From Adiantum capillus-veneris (Eukaryota > Streptophyta > Polypodiopsida > Polypodiales > Pteridaceae): 64,000 nt of DNA. The DNA is taken from positions 56,033,768-56,097,767 of the forward strand of contig CM043944.1 in assembly GCA_014529385.2 (NCBI GenBank), read 5' to 3'. This document shows, piece by piece, positions 1 to 11,100 of the stretch (positions are counted from its first letter, which is position 1; each line of letters begins with the position of its first letter). Position numbers and translations under genes: made by a program. The notes below the pieces were generated by a model. That model worked only from the letters and a program-made list of their open reading frames with translations, made no database searches and was not told where the DNA came from.

Positions 1-269
1 CTGAATTTTAGAGCTGGAATTGTTTCAAGTTTTCTAGATCCAAATTTTTAGGGTACCCATAACTAGTTTCCAAAGACCAAAAAGTCACAAATTCTTGACT
101 TTTGAGAGACCTTGCCAAGGGAAAAAAATGATAAGTTGCTCTAAGCCAAGTTGGGCTTGTCAAGTACTATCTTGAGACATTTAAGTGAGCCTTGACCATG
201 ACAAATCATCCACCACCAGGGTTTTCTACTCCACTCAGAGACATGAAAAATGCAAGAAATGTTGCAATG

Positions 270-718
270 CCGACAAAAAACAGGGAGATTGGGAGAATAC
301 CTAGAGGAGAGTCATCCTCTGATCAACAAACCAAACATGATATTCATAAGAACCAATGAAGCCATAAGAGTTCTGATTACTCTCATGAGGACTTGTATAA
401 GTTCACAAATGGAGATCCATATATCTTTTATAAGTGTGTAGAACCCATTGCTAAAGAGTTGACCACCCATAAGAACCTCTATGCATTCACATATATAGAT
501 GTCCACGGAGTCCAAGTGTCGATGATAGATAAATATGGACGTGAGTACAAACTTATCGATCCAATGGACTCAGCTTCTGCATACGACTCCGATCTCTACT
601 TGCTTCTAGCCAATAACGATGCCAGAGCACATATCTGAGAGGATTCCACCGGGATTCTTTTCAACGCGAGAGGAGAGAGTGAAGGAAGCAAAGCAACAAC
701 AAGAATATGTCATCATTG
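270..718 (+). pseudogene. Unrecognised reading frame upstream of the retropepsin-like domain
   Basis: One frame stays coherent here apart from stops near 358 and 636. Its best stretch (393-638) includes the peptides YKFTNGDPYIFYKCVEPI and YAFTYIDVHGVQVSM, which have ordinary protein composition. After the second stop the same frame continues with NARGERVKEAKQQQEY. It lies just upstream of, and on the same strand as, the retropepsin-like domain, which is where a gag-type region would sit, but I recognise no zinc knuckle or capsid motif. It may be part of the interrupted element's polyprotein, or an older captured gene. I assign no function. Confidence 0.4.
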
Positions 719-731
719 ACATAATGAAGAA

Positions 732-1151
732 TTGACAAAAGAAGTTTCAAAGAAGTCGACTCCAGAAAAAGCGCAAAAGAAAGCAGATGAAGGAGAGAAG
801 ATTCCAAAGTCAATGTCAAATGTTCAAAAAATGCAAGATCAAAAGAAGAACACAAACAAAGACGAAGATCAGCTGTCTCTTACAATGATCAAATTCAGCA
901 TATGTGAAGAAACAAGACTCAAAATCACATGTTCAGCTATGTTAGATCCAAAAGTGACAAAGAATCTAATGTCTTATGGAACCACATGGATGATGATGGA
1001 AAAGCCGCCAATCAAAGAGCTAGAAGAAACAGTGAACACAAGTTCCAAAATGCCAATTCCTAGCTTCGGAGTGGCAGAAGTTGTACTCAAGTTGAATACT
1101 CAGGAGTATAAGGATATTTTCCACATAATCAACTCTCATCATATCAAATGA
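732..1151 (+). pseudogene. Degenerate retropepsin-like domain with lost active site
   Basis: A Lys/Glu-rich lead of about 50 residues is followed by a domain that lines up with the retropepsin-like domain coded on the other strand at 32602-32258. TCSAMLDPKVTKNLMSYG here matches ESTALLDSGAQANLISYG there, and AEVVLKLNTQEYKDIFHII matches the corresponding TILHVQIHQ segment in position and hydrophobic pattern. The catalytic triplet Asp-Ser-Gly is replaced by Asp-Pro-Lys, so this copy should not be a working aspartic protease even if translated. The frame ends at 1151, 250 bp before the first W-x-P-K motif. It is either a decayed retroelement protease or a protease fold kept without catalysis; the stops in the neighbouring frames favour decay. 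Confidence 0.55.
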
Positions 1152-1364
1152 GACTAATCCTGACAAAGAGCTGGAGGAACATCTTCTTTTAACAACAACC
1201 AAAAGCTTCAACAACAACACCATTAAAAGCCCCAAAAGCACCTCAAGTCAATGCAAAAAAGGAGCAGCCAAGCATAGCAGAAAAAGGTAAAGCAAAGGTA
1301 AACACTCAAGTATATCAACCTTGCAAGACGACTTTACCTTCAACGAGCCTACATCAAACTTCTG

Positions 1365-1970
1365 ATGAAGCTTCTACATCAAGAGCCAAACCATCAACAA
1401 TGCATTGGAGACCGAAACAAAAAGTCTATCAAACCAAAGTTTCCATCACAAAAAAGCATAAAAAAGAATCCAAAGGGAATAAAACAAGTGCTAGTATCCA
1501 AAGAGCACATCAAAGTCAAAGATCCAATTTGGATACATGAAGCACAAGTTTAATCACAACAACAGAAGGTGACAGGGTGGGTAGCATCAAACGAGTCAAT
1601 CACTGCTCAGGGCTACTATAAAGAAAACATTAATGTTTGGGCCAAAAAGCCTAAAGTAATAGCCTAGATATACTCAGCTCAAGAAAGAATTTCTACAACG
1701 AGCGAGCCAAGCTATCAACATAATACAAAGAACTCAAGCAAGAAAAAAAAACAACAACAAAAGGCAAACAAAAATATCTTCCAAGTGGGCAATGCAAAAA
1801 GTATGGGTGCCGAAGTCAGAGACCTTAGTCAAGCTACCCAACACAAACAGGTGAAGCAGCGGATGATTCCAATGAAGCTACTCGAAGCAGAAGGATTTTA
1901 TGAAGGTAACACTCAAATATGGTTATTAAAACTTGTAGCTGAATCTGGAACAACCAAGAGAAATTAGGCA
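1365..1970 (+). pseudogene. W-x-P-K repeat region, left half (split by the copia insertion)
   Basis: Tryptophan motifs recur in changing frames: HWRPKQ (Trp codon near 1406), PIWIHEA (1530), TGWVAS (1578), VWAKKPK (1638), QKVWVPKSE (1804) and QIWLLKLV (1920). Two of them are preceded by a second shared motif, G-[FY]-Y-x2-N-x2-[VI]-W: GYYKENINVW at about 1612 and GFYEGNTQIW at about 1890. That spacing of about 278 bp suggests a repeat of roughly 93 residues. The surrounding sequence is Lys- and Gln-rich. Frames change between motifs, so this is a decayed gene. The next motifs in the series lie at 17289-17429, beyond the copia insertion. K-x-W-[VI]-P-K motifs also occur singly upstream of the integrase in some plant copia polyproteins, but a series following a protease-like domain is not something I recognise. 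Confidence 0.5.
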
Positions 1971-2002
1971 GCACAAGCTTCCATCCAAAAGCAAGCAAAA
2001 AC

Positions 2003-2136
2003 TGTTGGAAATAGGGTTACAGAGAAACGCACACAGCTTGGAGAAGACGAAGGAAGCTCAAGGCACACGATAGAGAGTGTGTTACTTAATGTGCAGTGGA
2101 AAGATAGATAGCCCTAGAGTGATGGGCGTATATACA
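2003..2136 (-). repeat. copia 3' LTR
   Basis: On the - strand it begins TGTATATACG and ends CCAACA, the usual TG...CA ends. It matches 17102-17231 with about five substitutions. On the - strand, the sequence just upstream of it contains no clear purine tract, which is unusual and may reflect decay. Confidence 0.85.
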
Positions 2137-2304
2137 ATGCTCGGGGGGAAAAAACTCCTAAAGAGGGAAAAACTGCCCCGGCGGTCCTAGTGTGTTCACA
2201 CACATCACTACCACATGTATATGGTAACAAATCCCACCTGGAGTGATGCGGTGAACGAGAGCTGGCACATGAGTAAAGGAAAGTGCCATGCCCTGAGGAC
2301 ATGA

Positions 2305-2892
2305 TCAGTCCACAAAGGGGAGTAAGCCCAAAGCTTTACGGAAAGCTTCAAGCTTCTCACGAGACAATGCCTTTGTGAAAAGATCTACAAGGTTGTCCTG
2401 TGTTGACACATAAGCCAAGCTGATCTCTCCTACTGAGAGACTCTCCCTGACATAGTGGTAATGCACCTCAATGTGCTTTGTGCGAGCATGAAAAACTGGG
2501 TTCCTCGCAACTACCAATTGTCTCTGACTGTAAGTGTAGATAGTGTTGGAAGTGTCCTGTCCAACACCCAAATCAGCCATAAGGCATCTGAGCCATACAC
2601 ACCCAACTATAGCTATGAAGACTGCCCTGTACTCAGCCTCACAACTCGAAGTGGCCATAGTAGGTTGCTTTTTTCTCAACCATGATATACATGAACTGTC
2701 AAGCCTGAAACAAAAACCACTTATGGACACTCGCGTGTCAAAATAACCAGCCCAGTATGAGTCCAAAAAAGCATGTAAGTATGGCGGCAATGATCCCCCC
2801 TTGGGATAAAACAAGCCAAGATGTAAAGTTCCACTAAGGTAGTGGAAAATCCTCTTGACAGCGTGCCAATTCTTAGACCCTGGGCTATGCAT
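2305..2892 (-). pseudogene. copia RNase H domain and pol C-terminus
   Basis: This is the C-terminal part of the copia polyprotein, which removes the RNA strand of the RNA/DNA hybrid during reverse transcription. Family landmarks are a KRIFHYLSGT start, SCEAEYRAV around the second catalytic acid, FHARTKHIEVHYHYVRE and LVDLFTKAL near the end; these are standard copia signatures. The segment is open for 195 codons and stops at 2305, 168 bp from the 3' LTR. It is out of frame with the reverse transcriptase just upstream, so a frameshift lies near 2900. The usual D-N-x-A segment after SCEAEYRAV is altered to a YTYSQRQ-like sequence, a further sign of decay. Confidence 0.85.
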
Positions 2893-2904
2893 AAATCTAC
2901 TGAC

Positions 2905-3760
2905 CTATGAGACTGCAAACTGAATATCTGGCCTCGTGTTGCATACATAAATGAGGCAGCCAACAGCAGTTTGGTAAAGAGTGACATTAGCAGGATCGCC
3001 AGCATCATGTAGACTCAACTTCAAACCTGTTTCCATGGGAGTGGCAATAGGTTTGCAATCCTCAAGTCCAAACTTACATAGCAATGTCTCTATGTAACTT
3101 TTCTGACACAAGGAAATACCACCATCACACTGCTTAAACTGTATACCCAAGTAATGATGCAACAGTCCCAAATATTTCATCTTGAAAGTAGCATTCAAAT
3201 CAGCCTTAAATTCAGCAATATGTCTCTCATTTGGCCCAGTGATCAGCAAATCATCGACATAAAGAACCACAATGAGAAGTACATCACCCTCACGCTTTAC
3301 ATACAATGTGCTTTCTGCTGGACTGTTACGAAAGCCTTGTTTGACCAAATGAGTGTCAGCTTTCTCATACCAAGCATGAGGAGATTGCTTCAACCCATAC
3401 AGAGCCTTCTTACATCTGCACACTCTGTCCTCTTATCCTTTTATGACAAAATCGCGAGGCTACGTTACATAAACTTCCTCAAATATATCACCATTCAAGA
3501 AAGCAGTAACAATTTCTGATTGATGTACATCCCAACCAAAATGATCTGCCAATGCACATAGAAAACGCACAGTAGTCATACAACAAGTGGGAGCAAAAGT
3601 CTCTTCATAATCAATGCCTTTTTGCTATGCATAACCCTTTGCAACAAGTCGAGCCTTATGGCGATCAATCTCACCATCCGGCTTGCGTTTCAACTTGTAA
3701 ACCCACTTCGTACCAATGGCCTTTTTTCCAAGAGGAAAATCACATAAAGTCCATGTGTCA
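2905..3760 (-). pseudogene. copia reverse transcriptase
   Basis: RNA-dependent DNA polymerase segment of the copia polyprotein. Visible landmarks in order are a decayed DVHQSEIVTAFLNG region (3500-3560), KKALYGLKQSPHAWYEK, the catalytic LYVDDLLITG with the YVDD box at about 3251-3262, MKYLGLLHHYLGIQ, and TRPDIQFAVS at the C-terminus. The 2905-3423 part is open for 172 codons. Upstream of it the frame carries stops. Downstream is RNase H in another frame, upstream the integrase-RT linker. The assignment is secure from the motif series; the copy is dead. Confidence 0.88.
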
Positions 3761-3764
3761 TTTT

Positions 3765-4226
3765 CTATAAGTGCATCATATTTTGATTGCGTGGCAGCCA
3801 TCCAATTTTTTGAATTTTGTGCTTCATCAAAGACAAAGGCTCCTGAACATCATGTAAGCTAGACACAGCCAAAGCATAACAATCTGATGCATAAGATGCA
3901 TGGCGAGAGCCTGAACGAGTACGGCTAGACAAATGTGCATCCAATTTACTATCACGCAAAGTGTGCACCAGCCATTTTGGCATACCTCTAGCCTGCTCAT
4001 TTTCAGCCCTTTCCTCATCAAGTACATCATGTACATCTGCATCAGTAATAGGTTGATCTATAACATTTTCAGAAACCCCCATAGGCTGTACATTTGCCTC
4101 ATTGGAACTTACATTCGTATTTCCACCACTGAAAAGAGGCAACAAAGTGTCATAAATGTCCCGTGAGCTTACATTACTATCTCTAGTACATGACAACAAG
4201 GGCTGAACAAAATCTTCCACAAACAC
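3765..4226 (-). pseudogene. copia linker between integrase and reverse transcriptase
   Basis: A hydrophilic segment of 153 codons lies between the integrase C-terminus and the reverse transcriptase, the position of the poorly conserved linker in copia polyproteins. It is rich in Asn, Ser, Glu and Asp and contains RTRSGSRHASYASDCYAL, which resembles the R-[ST]-R-x2-[KR]-x-P-x2 region that precedes the RT in this group. It ends just before the RT in a different frame. No enzymatic motif is expected here, and none is seen. Confidence 0.6.
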
Positions 4227-4229
4227 TAC

Positions 4230-5110
4230 ATCCCATGAAACCAGAATACGTATTGTTTACGGATGATACAACCTGTAACCTTTGCTTTCAGCACTATAAC
4301 CAACAAAAATACATTTGACAGCCTTATCATCCAATTTTTTGCGCTGTGTTTGTGGCACCAAAGCATATGCCAAACAGCCAAAAACACACATGTGCTCAAT
4401 AGAAGGCTTTCTATCATGCCATTCTTTATATGGAGTAATAGAGTGCAAGGCTTTTGTAGGACACCTGTTAAGTACATAAGTGGCACACATGATGGTCTCA
4501 AGCCAAAAAGAATGCGGCAAAGCTTGACTTTTGACCATACATCGTGCCATTTCCGTTACAGTGACCTGATTTTCCTCTCAGCAACACCATTTTTTTGAGG
4601 TGTATAAGGCACTGTACATTGGTGTTTTATCCCACGACTAGCCAGAAATGCATTAGATTCATGAGACATATACTCCCCCCCTCGATCGGAACGGAGGGTG
4701 CCCATAGTACATTTTGAGACATATTCAGCCATAGCCCGAAATTGTTTGAAGCACATAAAAACTTCGGACTTCGCTTTAAGCGGGAATACCCATGCATGCC
4801 TGGAGTAATCATCAATGAAAGTCACGAAGTACAAGTAATTGCCCAAGGACTGAGTTTGCATGGGCCCACAAACATCACTATGCACAAGCTGCAATATGCA
4901 TGTGGCCCGAACTGAACCATCCTTTGGAAACTTAGAACGCTGCATCTTACCCAAAATACAGCCTTCACAAACATGTTTGATGGGTGCTTCAAGAGGCGGC
5001 AAAAAAGCAACCATATGAGATTTCTGCAAACTGGCAAAATTCAGATGACCAAAACGTGCATGCCAAAGTTTTGCATCTGAAATAGCCCTTGAATCTACAA
5101 CAACAGCATT
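4230..5110 (-). pseudogene. copia integrase
   Basis: DD35E-type integrase that inserts the cDNA into the host genome. The zinc-binding end is seen as a decayed H-x-R-F-G-H-type start near 5050-5090 and CEGCILGKMQRSKF. The catalytic core follows with the first Asp in LVHSDVCGPM, the second in LRSDRGGEYMS, and the Glu in KNGVAERKIR. After a frameshift near 4555 the domain continues as WLETIMCATYVLNRCPTKAL, YKEWHDRKPSIEHMCVFGC and KCIFVGYSAESKGYRLYHP, all standard for the copia integrase C-terminal half. All three catalytic acids are still present, but the frameshift between core and tail makes this a pseudogene. Confidence 0.88.
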
Positions 5111-5113
5111 TGC

Positions 5114-5489
5114 AAAATTTTATCCACACTTGTCATACAAAGTGAGCTTATACAGCCCACTGCACAAAAGGCCAAATGCAACAATTTCATCACCAAAATT
5201 GAGATCATGAACTGTACATCTGTCATCCACAAATTTGATTACAAGTCCAAGTCTAGCAAGTGTGGATACAGACAAGAGATTCTTTCTTATCACAAGTACA
5301 TAATGTGCATCAACAAGTGTGAAGGAACTGCCATTAGCAGTAGTGAGCACAATCTTTCCAACTCCCTGAACTGGATAAGAGGCATTGTTGGCACAAGTGA
5401 AAGAATTCCCATGAGGGACAGACTCGAGAGAGGTAAACAATTCACGATGTGAGGTAATGTGCTTTGTAGCACCATTGTCGAAATACCAC
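5114..5489 (-). pseudogene. copia protease, truncated at its active site by the gypsy insertion
   Basis: The retained part starts within WYFDNGATKHITSH, the copia active-site region, and runs through TCANNASYPVQGVG, LVDAHYVLVIRKNLLSVSTL and VKFVDD-like sequence typical of the domain. The catalytic triplet reads Asp-Asn-Gly rather than Asp-Ser/Thr-Gly. The gypsy element cuts the gene immediately before this triplet: the last residues on the gag side end ADSHV at about 15641 and the first residues here are WYFDNG, with the duplicated ACCAC lying across the Val-Trp codons. The frame ends in a stop near 5114. Confidence 0.8.
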
Positions 5490-7315
5490 TGAGTAGCGTT
5501 AAATGGTAACCTCGCATTTGCACTACATTTCTACTCAAATGTATATATTTTTTATCAAAGTTTTAACCTAGTGTTCATTCTCTCTTTCCCCAATAGCCTT
5601 TTTCCATACAAACACCTTACCCTTCTTAGATCTTTATGCATTTACATCATATTTCTCTCTTCATGCTAAATATAAATAGTAAACTTAATTCTACTCTCCT
5701 AGTTTTTTACTGTATATTCTTTTAACTAATTACCTTTACTAATTGAAATAGCTATCTACATCCCATAATTTGTAAATAAATAATTTATGGACACTTATCT
5801 TACCCATCTTCTCTCAAGGGTAGGGTTAACCTTGTAGCCCTTCCCTTCCCCACCACTATGTGACCCAAGTCTTGGATCATTTACTTGTGTTGGTCAACAA
5901 ATCTTAAATATAATGTATATCCCCAATAAATCAAACTTTATTGGAGCCTACCTCATTTGTTTAAGGTGGATTCCCTTTTGAAAAAAGCATGCTACACCTT
6001 GGATGCATGCTAAAGGGCCCCCTACAAGGAGACTTGGTTCAAAAGGTGTTTTGGATGCATCTTGAACGCCTTAGCTCATGGGTATACTTGAGGAACACTC
6101 CAAAATCAGCTTAAACACTTTGAGAAGGTCAACTTTGCCTTTTACAACACCCAATTCTGAGTTACAGGCTGAAAGTTATGGTGAAAACAAGGTGCTGCGG
6201 ACACTGTTACTGCAGGTCAAAGTTACAATCAGGTAAACCACAAAGGTGAAAAGTTTTCTTGACTTTGCCAACATTCTAAAATACCAATGGGGAGTTAAAA
6301 ACCACTTGCATGTGGAGGGGCCGGCTCAAGATGCTTCCAGAGACACAACAAACAGGATGGGGACACTTTGCAGGAGCCACTGGAGGGACATCATGGTGGG
6401 GCCCACATACATTATCAACCCTTATGGAGCCTCCACGACCTAAAAGGCTATTTTTAATGAAAAAATAAGTCCCTTATTTTCATAATTGAAGGAATGGTCA
6501 AAAGGGAACCTAACTATGGTTAATTACCTATCCTAGTCAAATTTAACCTAACCCAAGGTCTTGTACAGCTATAAAAAGGCCCTTTGGCAAGCACAAAAAT
6601 ACACACACCTACTCCATTGCTGCAAATAAGATCCTCTAAGGTTAGGGAAGCCCTAATCTCTCTCTCCTCTTGTCTCCCTATCCATTTCCTAAGCTCGCTA
6701 TCATAAGCGGCACCATAGAGAGAGCATCAATATGCTATTGCTACCATTCTCTTGCAAACATTTCCCTTACTATAATCATCCCTAAATAAGAATTGTAGAT
6801 TCTATATGAGAGCAAGGATATCAAGTTCAGTGATCTATCTCCTGGTTTGATCAACAAATTGTTGCAATTGGGGTGTCGTCGTCACACTTTTGCTCTAAAC
6901 GCATGTAAAATTGGTAAGCCTATCTTGACAGCTTCTCATATTTTGTGCTCATTGGGTTGCTTGTTTGTTTGAGAAAGTTTTTTGTGCACCATGGTGTCTA
7001 TTTGCTTGGCTTCTCTCCTTATGTTGTGTGTAAGTAAGTCTTGGGGCTGCATAGATGGAGAAGAGCTCTCTATGCATGCCGCTTTATGTGTGTAAGTAGT
7101 CTCTTCTTTTGGGAAAGGAAAGGAGTTGTCAAGTATTTGTGCATTATGGTGTTTTGAGTTTTGAGGTTTTGTGCTTGCTTTTCTTAGAAGTATATGAGCA
7201 CTAATATGGTGAAGGTCAATCTTTGCATGTGAGTTTGTGCAGTGTTCAAAGGGATTGCTTAAGGAGTGTGTGTTGAATGGTTGAAGGGCATTTTGTGTTG
7301 AAGCACATAAGGAAG

Positions 7316-7362
<47 letters not shown>

Positions 7363-7501
7363 GTATATGGTTTGTTTTGGTTTCCTTCTTTCTCCATAAA
7401 GGAGGGTGGTGCCCCTAAGAAATATGCGTGTGTAAGGTCTCACGGAGTGGTTGTCTGGTGGGAGCTTTGAGTTGAGCCCCATCTCAAAAAATCCGCTCTC
7501 A
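5490..7501 (+). repeat. gypsy 5' LTR (2012 bp)
   Basis: It begins TGAGTAGCG and ends CCGCTCTCA, and is repeated at 13605-15640. A TATA-like CTATAAAAAGG lies at about 6571-6581, about 900 bp from the right end, and is the likely core of the element's promoter. A 40-nt GT run sits at 7322-7361. LTRs of 2 kb are long for plant gypsy elements. Confidence 0.93.
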
Positions 7502-7507
7502 TAAAAG

Positions 7508-7524
7508 TGGTGCCCCCACGGAGG
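7508..7524 (+). other. Candidate gypsy primer-binding site
   Basis: TGGTGCCCCCACGG starts 6 nt after the 5' LTR. It begins with TGG, as expected for the complement of a tRNA CCA end. I could not match it to a particular tRNA, so the primer is unknown. Confidence 0.45.
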
Positions 7525-7535
7525 AACTTTCCTAA

Positions 7536-7766
7536 TTGCCTTCTATTCTCCTCATGAACAATAGAGTTGCACCATATGCTTTTCATTTTTCACAACGCAT
7601 CAGAATTAACATTTTTGTAGATCGCAATTTTTTTTACCAACAACGCATTGTTTTTATGTTTGGAGCAGAAAGACTTGGTGAAATCTTGGCATCTCCAAAT
7701 CCCATCATTCTTCCATTCATTAATTATGATGATTCATTTGATGTCCATGTTTTTATTTTGTTTTAA
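7536..7766 (+). CDS. Short leader reading frame 1 of the gypsy element
   Basis: A reading frame of up to 76 codons in the leader between primer site and gag. Its C-terminal half, from about NIFVDRNFF through FGAERLGEILASPNP to INYDDSFDVHVFIL, resembles the second leader frame at 7850-8062 residue by residue, so one arose from the other by duplication. No known domain is recognised. If translated it would lie upstream of gag and could restrain gag translation, but no function is shown. Confidence 0.4.
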   Translation: MPSILLMNNRVAPYAFHFSQRIRINIFVDRNFFYQQRIVFMFGAERLGEILASPNPIILPFINYDDSFDVHVFILF

Positions 7767-7849
7767 GGTAGGGACAAGCGGCGCTTAGATAGCGATCCAC
7801 TCAAAGGAAACTTTCTTCAAGAGAAAGAAAAAGGAGAACACATTGTCAC

Positions 7850-8062
7850 ATGAACCAACCTGGAGTTGCTTCTTCTTTTACACCCATAGCTCGTCAATCT
7901 GTGCACATCATAATTGCTACAAAATTTAGATTTCAAGCAACCATTAGGAGAACTTTTGGACCCACTCGCCTTAATGAAATTAATGCCTCAATCAACCCTT
8001 TTATTTTGCCTATGATAAATTATGAACTAACACTTGATGTATATATTTTCATTTTGATGTGA
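7850..8062 (+). CDS. Short leader reading frame 2, paralogue of frame 1
   Basis: Seventy codons starting ATG at 7850. Shared pattern with frame 1: F-G-x2-R-L-x-E-I-x-A-S-x-N-P-x-I-L-P-x-I-N-Y-[DE] and D-V-[HY]-[VI]-F-I-L at the end. Its final ATG-TGA overlaps the beginning of the open gag frame, whose first ATG is at 8116, so the two are nearly coupled. Preservation of similar frames in both copies suggests either coding constraint or a recent duplication. No function is known. Confidence 0.4.
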   Translation: MNQPGVASSFTPIARQSVHIIIATKFRFQATIRRTFGPTRLNEINASINPFILPMINYELTLDVYIFILM

Positions 8063-8115
8063 TCACTCATCGTAGTCAAAACTTTGTGGTACACAAACCT
8101 CCTTGTATTGTAAAA

Positions 8116-11100
8116 ATGTCAAGCACTTTTCCTACCTTTCATTCTAAAAATGGTGAGGATGCACAAGAATTTCTGGATAATTTGGAGATGGCACACCTCA
8201 TCTCTGGGAGAGATCAAGAAGAGGTAAAGCTGCGTGCTCTTCCACTCGTTCTCAAAGGGGAGGCTAAGGCATGGTACGAGGCCTTGCAACTTCAAAAAAA
8301 AACCAATTGGGAGAGGCTACGTGCAATTTTTCTTGCCAAATTTGGGCAAGGAGATACTCCAGAGGGTCTTTGGAAGTGTCTACTTCAACATAAACAGGTA
8401 TTCCTTGAAGACTATCCATCTTATGAGGCCGTTTTCCTTAACCTATGGGATAGATGGGAGGCTACCTTACAAAACCAAGGTGGTGCACCAAACTTTCTAA
8501 AGAAAGATAGGTTCATGGATGGCTTGTATCCAATTTTGAAGACCAAGGTAGAGTTAAAATTCCCATCAACATTTGAGGAAGCACGTGAGGTGGCCATGGT
8601 CAAATTCAAGAAGTTAAATTTTCAAGCACATAGAACAAGGGACCTAAATGAAGTCATTGAGAGGGATTCTTCACCAAGCATGGGAGCACAAGTTAGGGGC
8701 TCTCTTGCCCAAACTTCACAAATAGGGGAAGGATCACAACAAGAGATCTTGCAAAGATTAACTCAACAACTAGAGAGTCTCACCTTGAATCTTGTGCAGG
8801 GCCTACCCCAACAACGACAACCACGAGAAGGGAATCGCAATCAACGACGACAAGCACAAGAGTTGAGATGCTGGAATTGCAACAAAGTTGGTCATGGCAT
8901 TTATAATTGCCCTCACCCTCGAAGGATTCCAAGGGACATATACCCTCCTAGACCCCCTCCGCTCATGGTGCAGCAAGAGCATGCTCAAGCCCCACAAATT
9001 CTTCGTCGACCACCACCACCTCCAGTGGCAAACATCCCTCCTGTCCCACCATTGGAGGAAGAGAGAGGAGTAAACGTCATAAAGATGGAAGAGGAGATAG
9101 AGGTGAGCCCTATACATTTTGATGTTATGCCAGCAAAAAAGCGCACAAGAGCACACAACAAGGATGAAGACACAAGGAATGAAGAGTCAGAACCTGCAAG
9201 GAAGGAGAGGAAGAAAAAGTCAAAGAAGGAGGAAGGAGGCAAGAAGCAGAGGTCAAGGCGAAGGGAGATCGCCATCAATGATTTTCCATTAGGAAAGAAT
9301 ATGGAACCCTACAACATCTTAGAAGATCTGCAAACTCAAAAGCCCAATATTTCTTGGCCTCAACTCCTACATCTATCACCCAAGGTGAGAAGGCACTGGT
9401 CCAAACTTGTAAGCACAAGACTCCCAAGAAAGAAAGAAAAAGTGACAATAAAGGCATTGACTTCAAAGCCACAACAAGATGTGGAACCTATTGTAGATGC
9501 TTATGTAAGGGGTAGGAAGGTATCCAATGTGTATGTTGATGGTGGAGCACAAATGTGTGTGATCACGGAAAGAGCCATGAATAGACTAGGGCTTGAAATC
9601 ACTAAATCCTCTAATTGTCAAGCTAGGCTGGCCAACAATGCAAGTGTGAAGTGCCTAGGGATCATCGAGAATGTAAAAGTTTCTGTATGTAATATAGATG
9701 CACGTGTGGACATGTATGTTATGCCGGCCAAGGGGGAGGGCTATCCCATCATCCTAGGGAGGCCTTGGCTCATTGCTGTGAATGCAGATCAAAAATGGGG
9801 ACGAGGACAATTGATTCTCAAAAAGGGGCAACATGTAGTATACGATTGGCATGAAGGAAAGCAACTCGACATCAACTATGAGACCACGGCTGATGAAGAA
9901 AGTGAAGAGAGTTTTGGCTCAAGCGACGAGGAAAGTTCAACCACTACATCCAATAGCGAAGAAGAATCATCTTTGGAGGTAATGGGAATCATCTTCAACA
10001 CATCAAAAACTCCATCAATAGAGGTTGACCCAACAAAGGAGCAAACAAAGGATGACAAAAGTGACCACAAGCACTTTGAAGACTTTGAGAGGATGCTTGC
10101 AAAAGATCTTACCCCTGAGAAGAAGCGGTCCTACATCGATATGCTCAAGAGGTATCCCAATTTGTTTATCACTGATTACTCACAAATTAGAGGTGTGGAT
10201 GTTATAGAGCATGGCATAGAATTAAAACCAGGTACTAAACCTGTGGCTCAAAAGCTAAGGCGCCTAGGAAAAATACAACAAGAGGCACTTTTGACAGAGG
10301 TTAACCGACTCCTCAAAGCTGGTTTCATTTACCCTATGTCTAACTCTGAGTGGGTGTCCCCAATTGTAGTAACCCCTAAGAAGAACGGAAAATGGAGGGT
10401 CTGTGTTGACTACAAACCGCTCAATGCTGCAACAAAGAGGGATCATTTTCCTCTTCCTTTCCAAGATGAAATCTTAAACGAAGTAGCCGGCTATGAATGT
10501 TACACAGTGTGTGATGGGTATTCAGGGTATTTTCAAATCAGAATAGCAGAAGAAGATCAGTTAAAAACCACTTTCATCACACCTTGGGGTTGCTTTGCCT
10601 ATAGAGTGATGCCATTTGGGCTCACAAATGCTCCTAGTACCTTTATAAGGTTTACAAATCTTGTCTTTCAGCCCTTCTTTGGAAAGTCAATTAGGGTTTT
10701 TATGGATGACTTCTGTATCTATAGTAGCCAAAGACTTCATTCCCAAAAAGTTGAGGAGGGGCTTAGGAGGCTTCATCAATTTGGGGGACAGCTTAATCCT
10801 GAGAAGTGTCACATTGCAGAGTCACAAGTGGTATTGCTAGGTCATGTGGTTTCTTTGCAAGGAATTCAAGTGGATCCATCAAAAGTAAATGCTCTCTTGT
10901 CACTACAACCACCAACGACAACCAAGGAGCTCATGACTTTCAACCACAAAGTAAGGTACATGTCTCGTTTCATTCACCTTCTAGCGGAAGCTATTGCACC
11001 TTTGCACAAGCTAGCAAACAAACCCACATTTGAATGGAGAGAGGAACACGAATTATGCTTTACTGAAGTAAAGGGTATTCTCAACTCTCTTCCAACAATA

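Noticed and set aside
6936-7482. - strand frames with long His-Thr runs over the gypsy 5' LTR (also 15051-15744)
   Set aside because: They are translations of the GT microsatellite and flanking LTR sequence, with no coding support.
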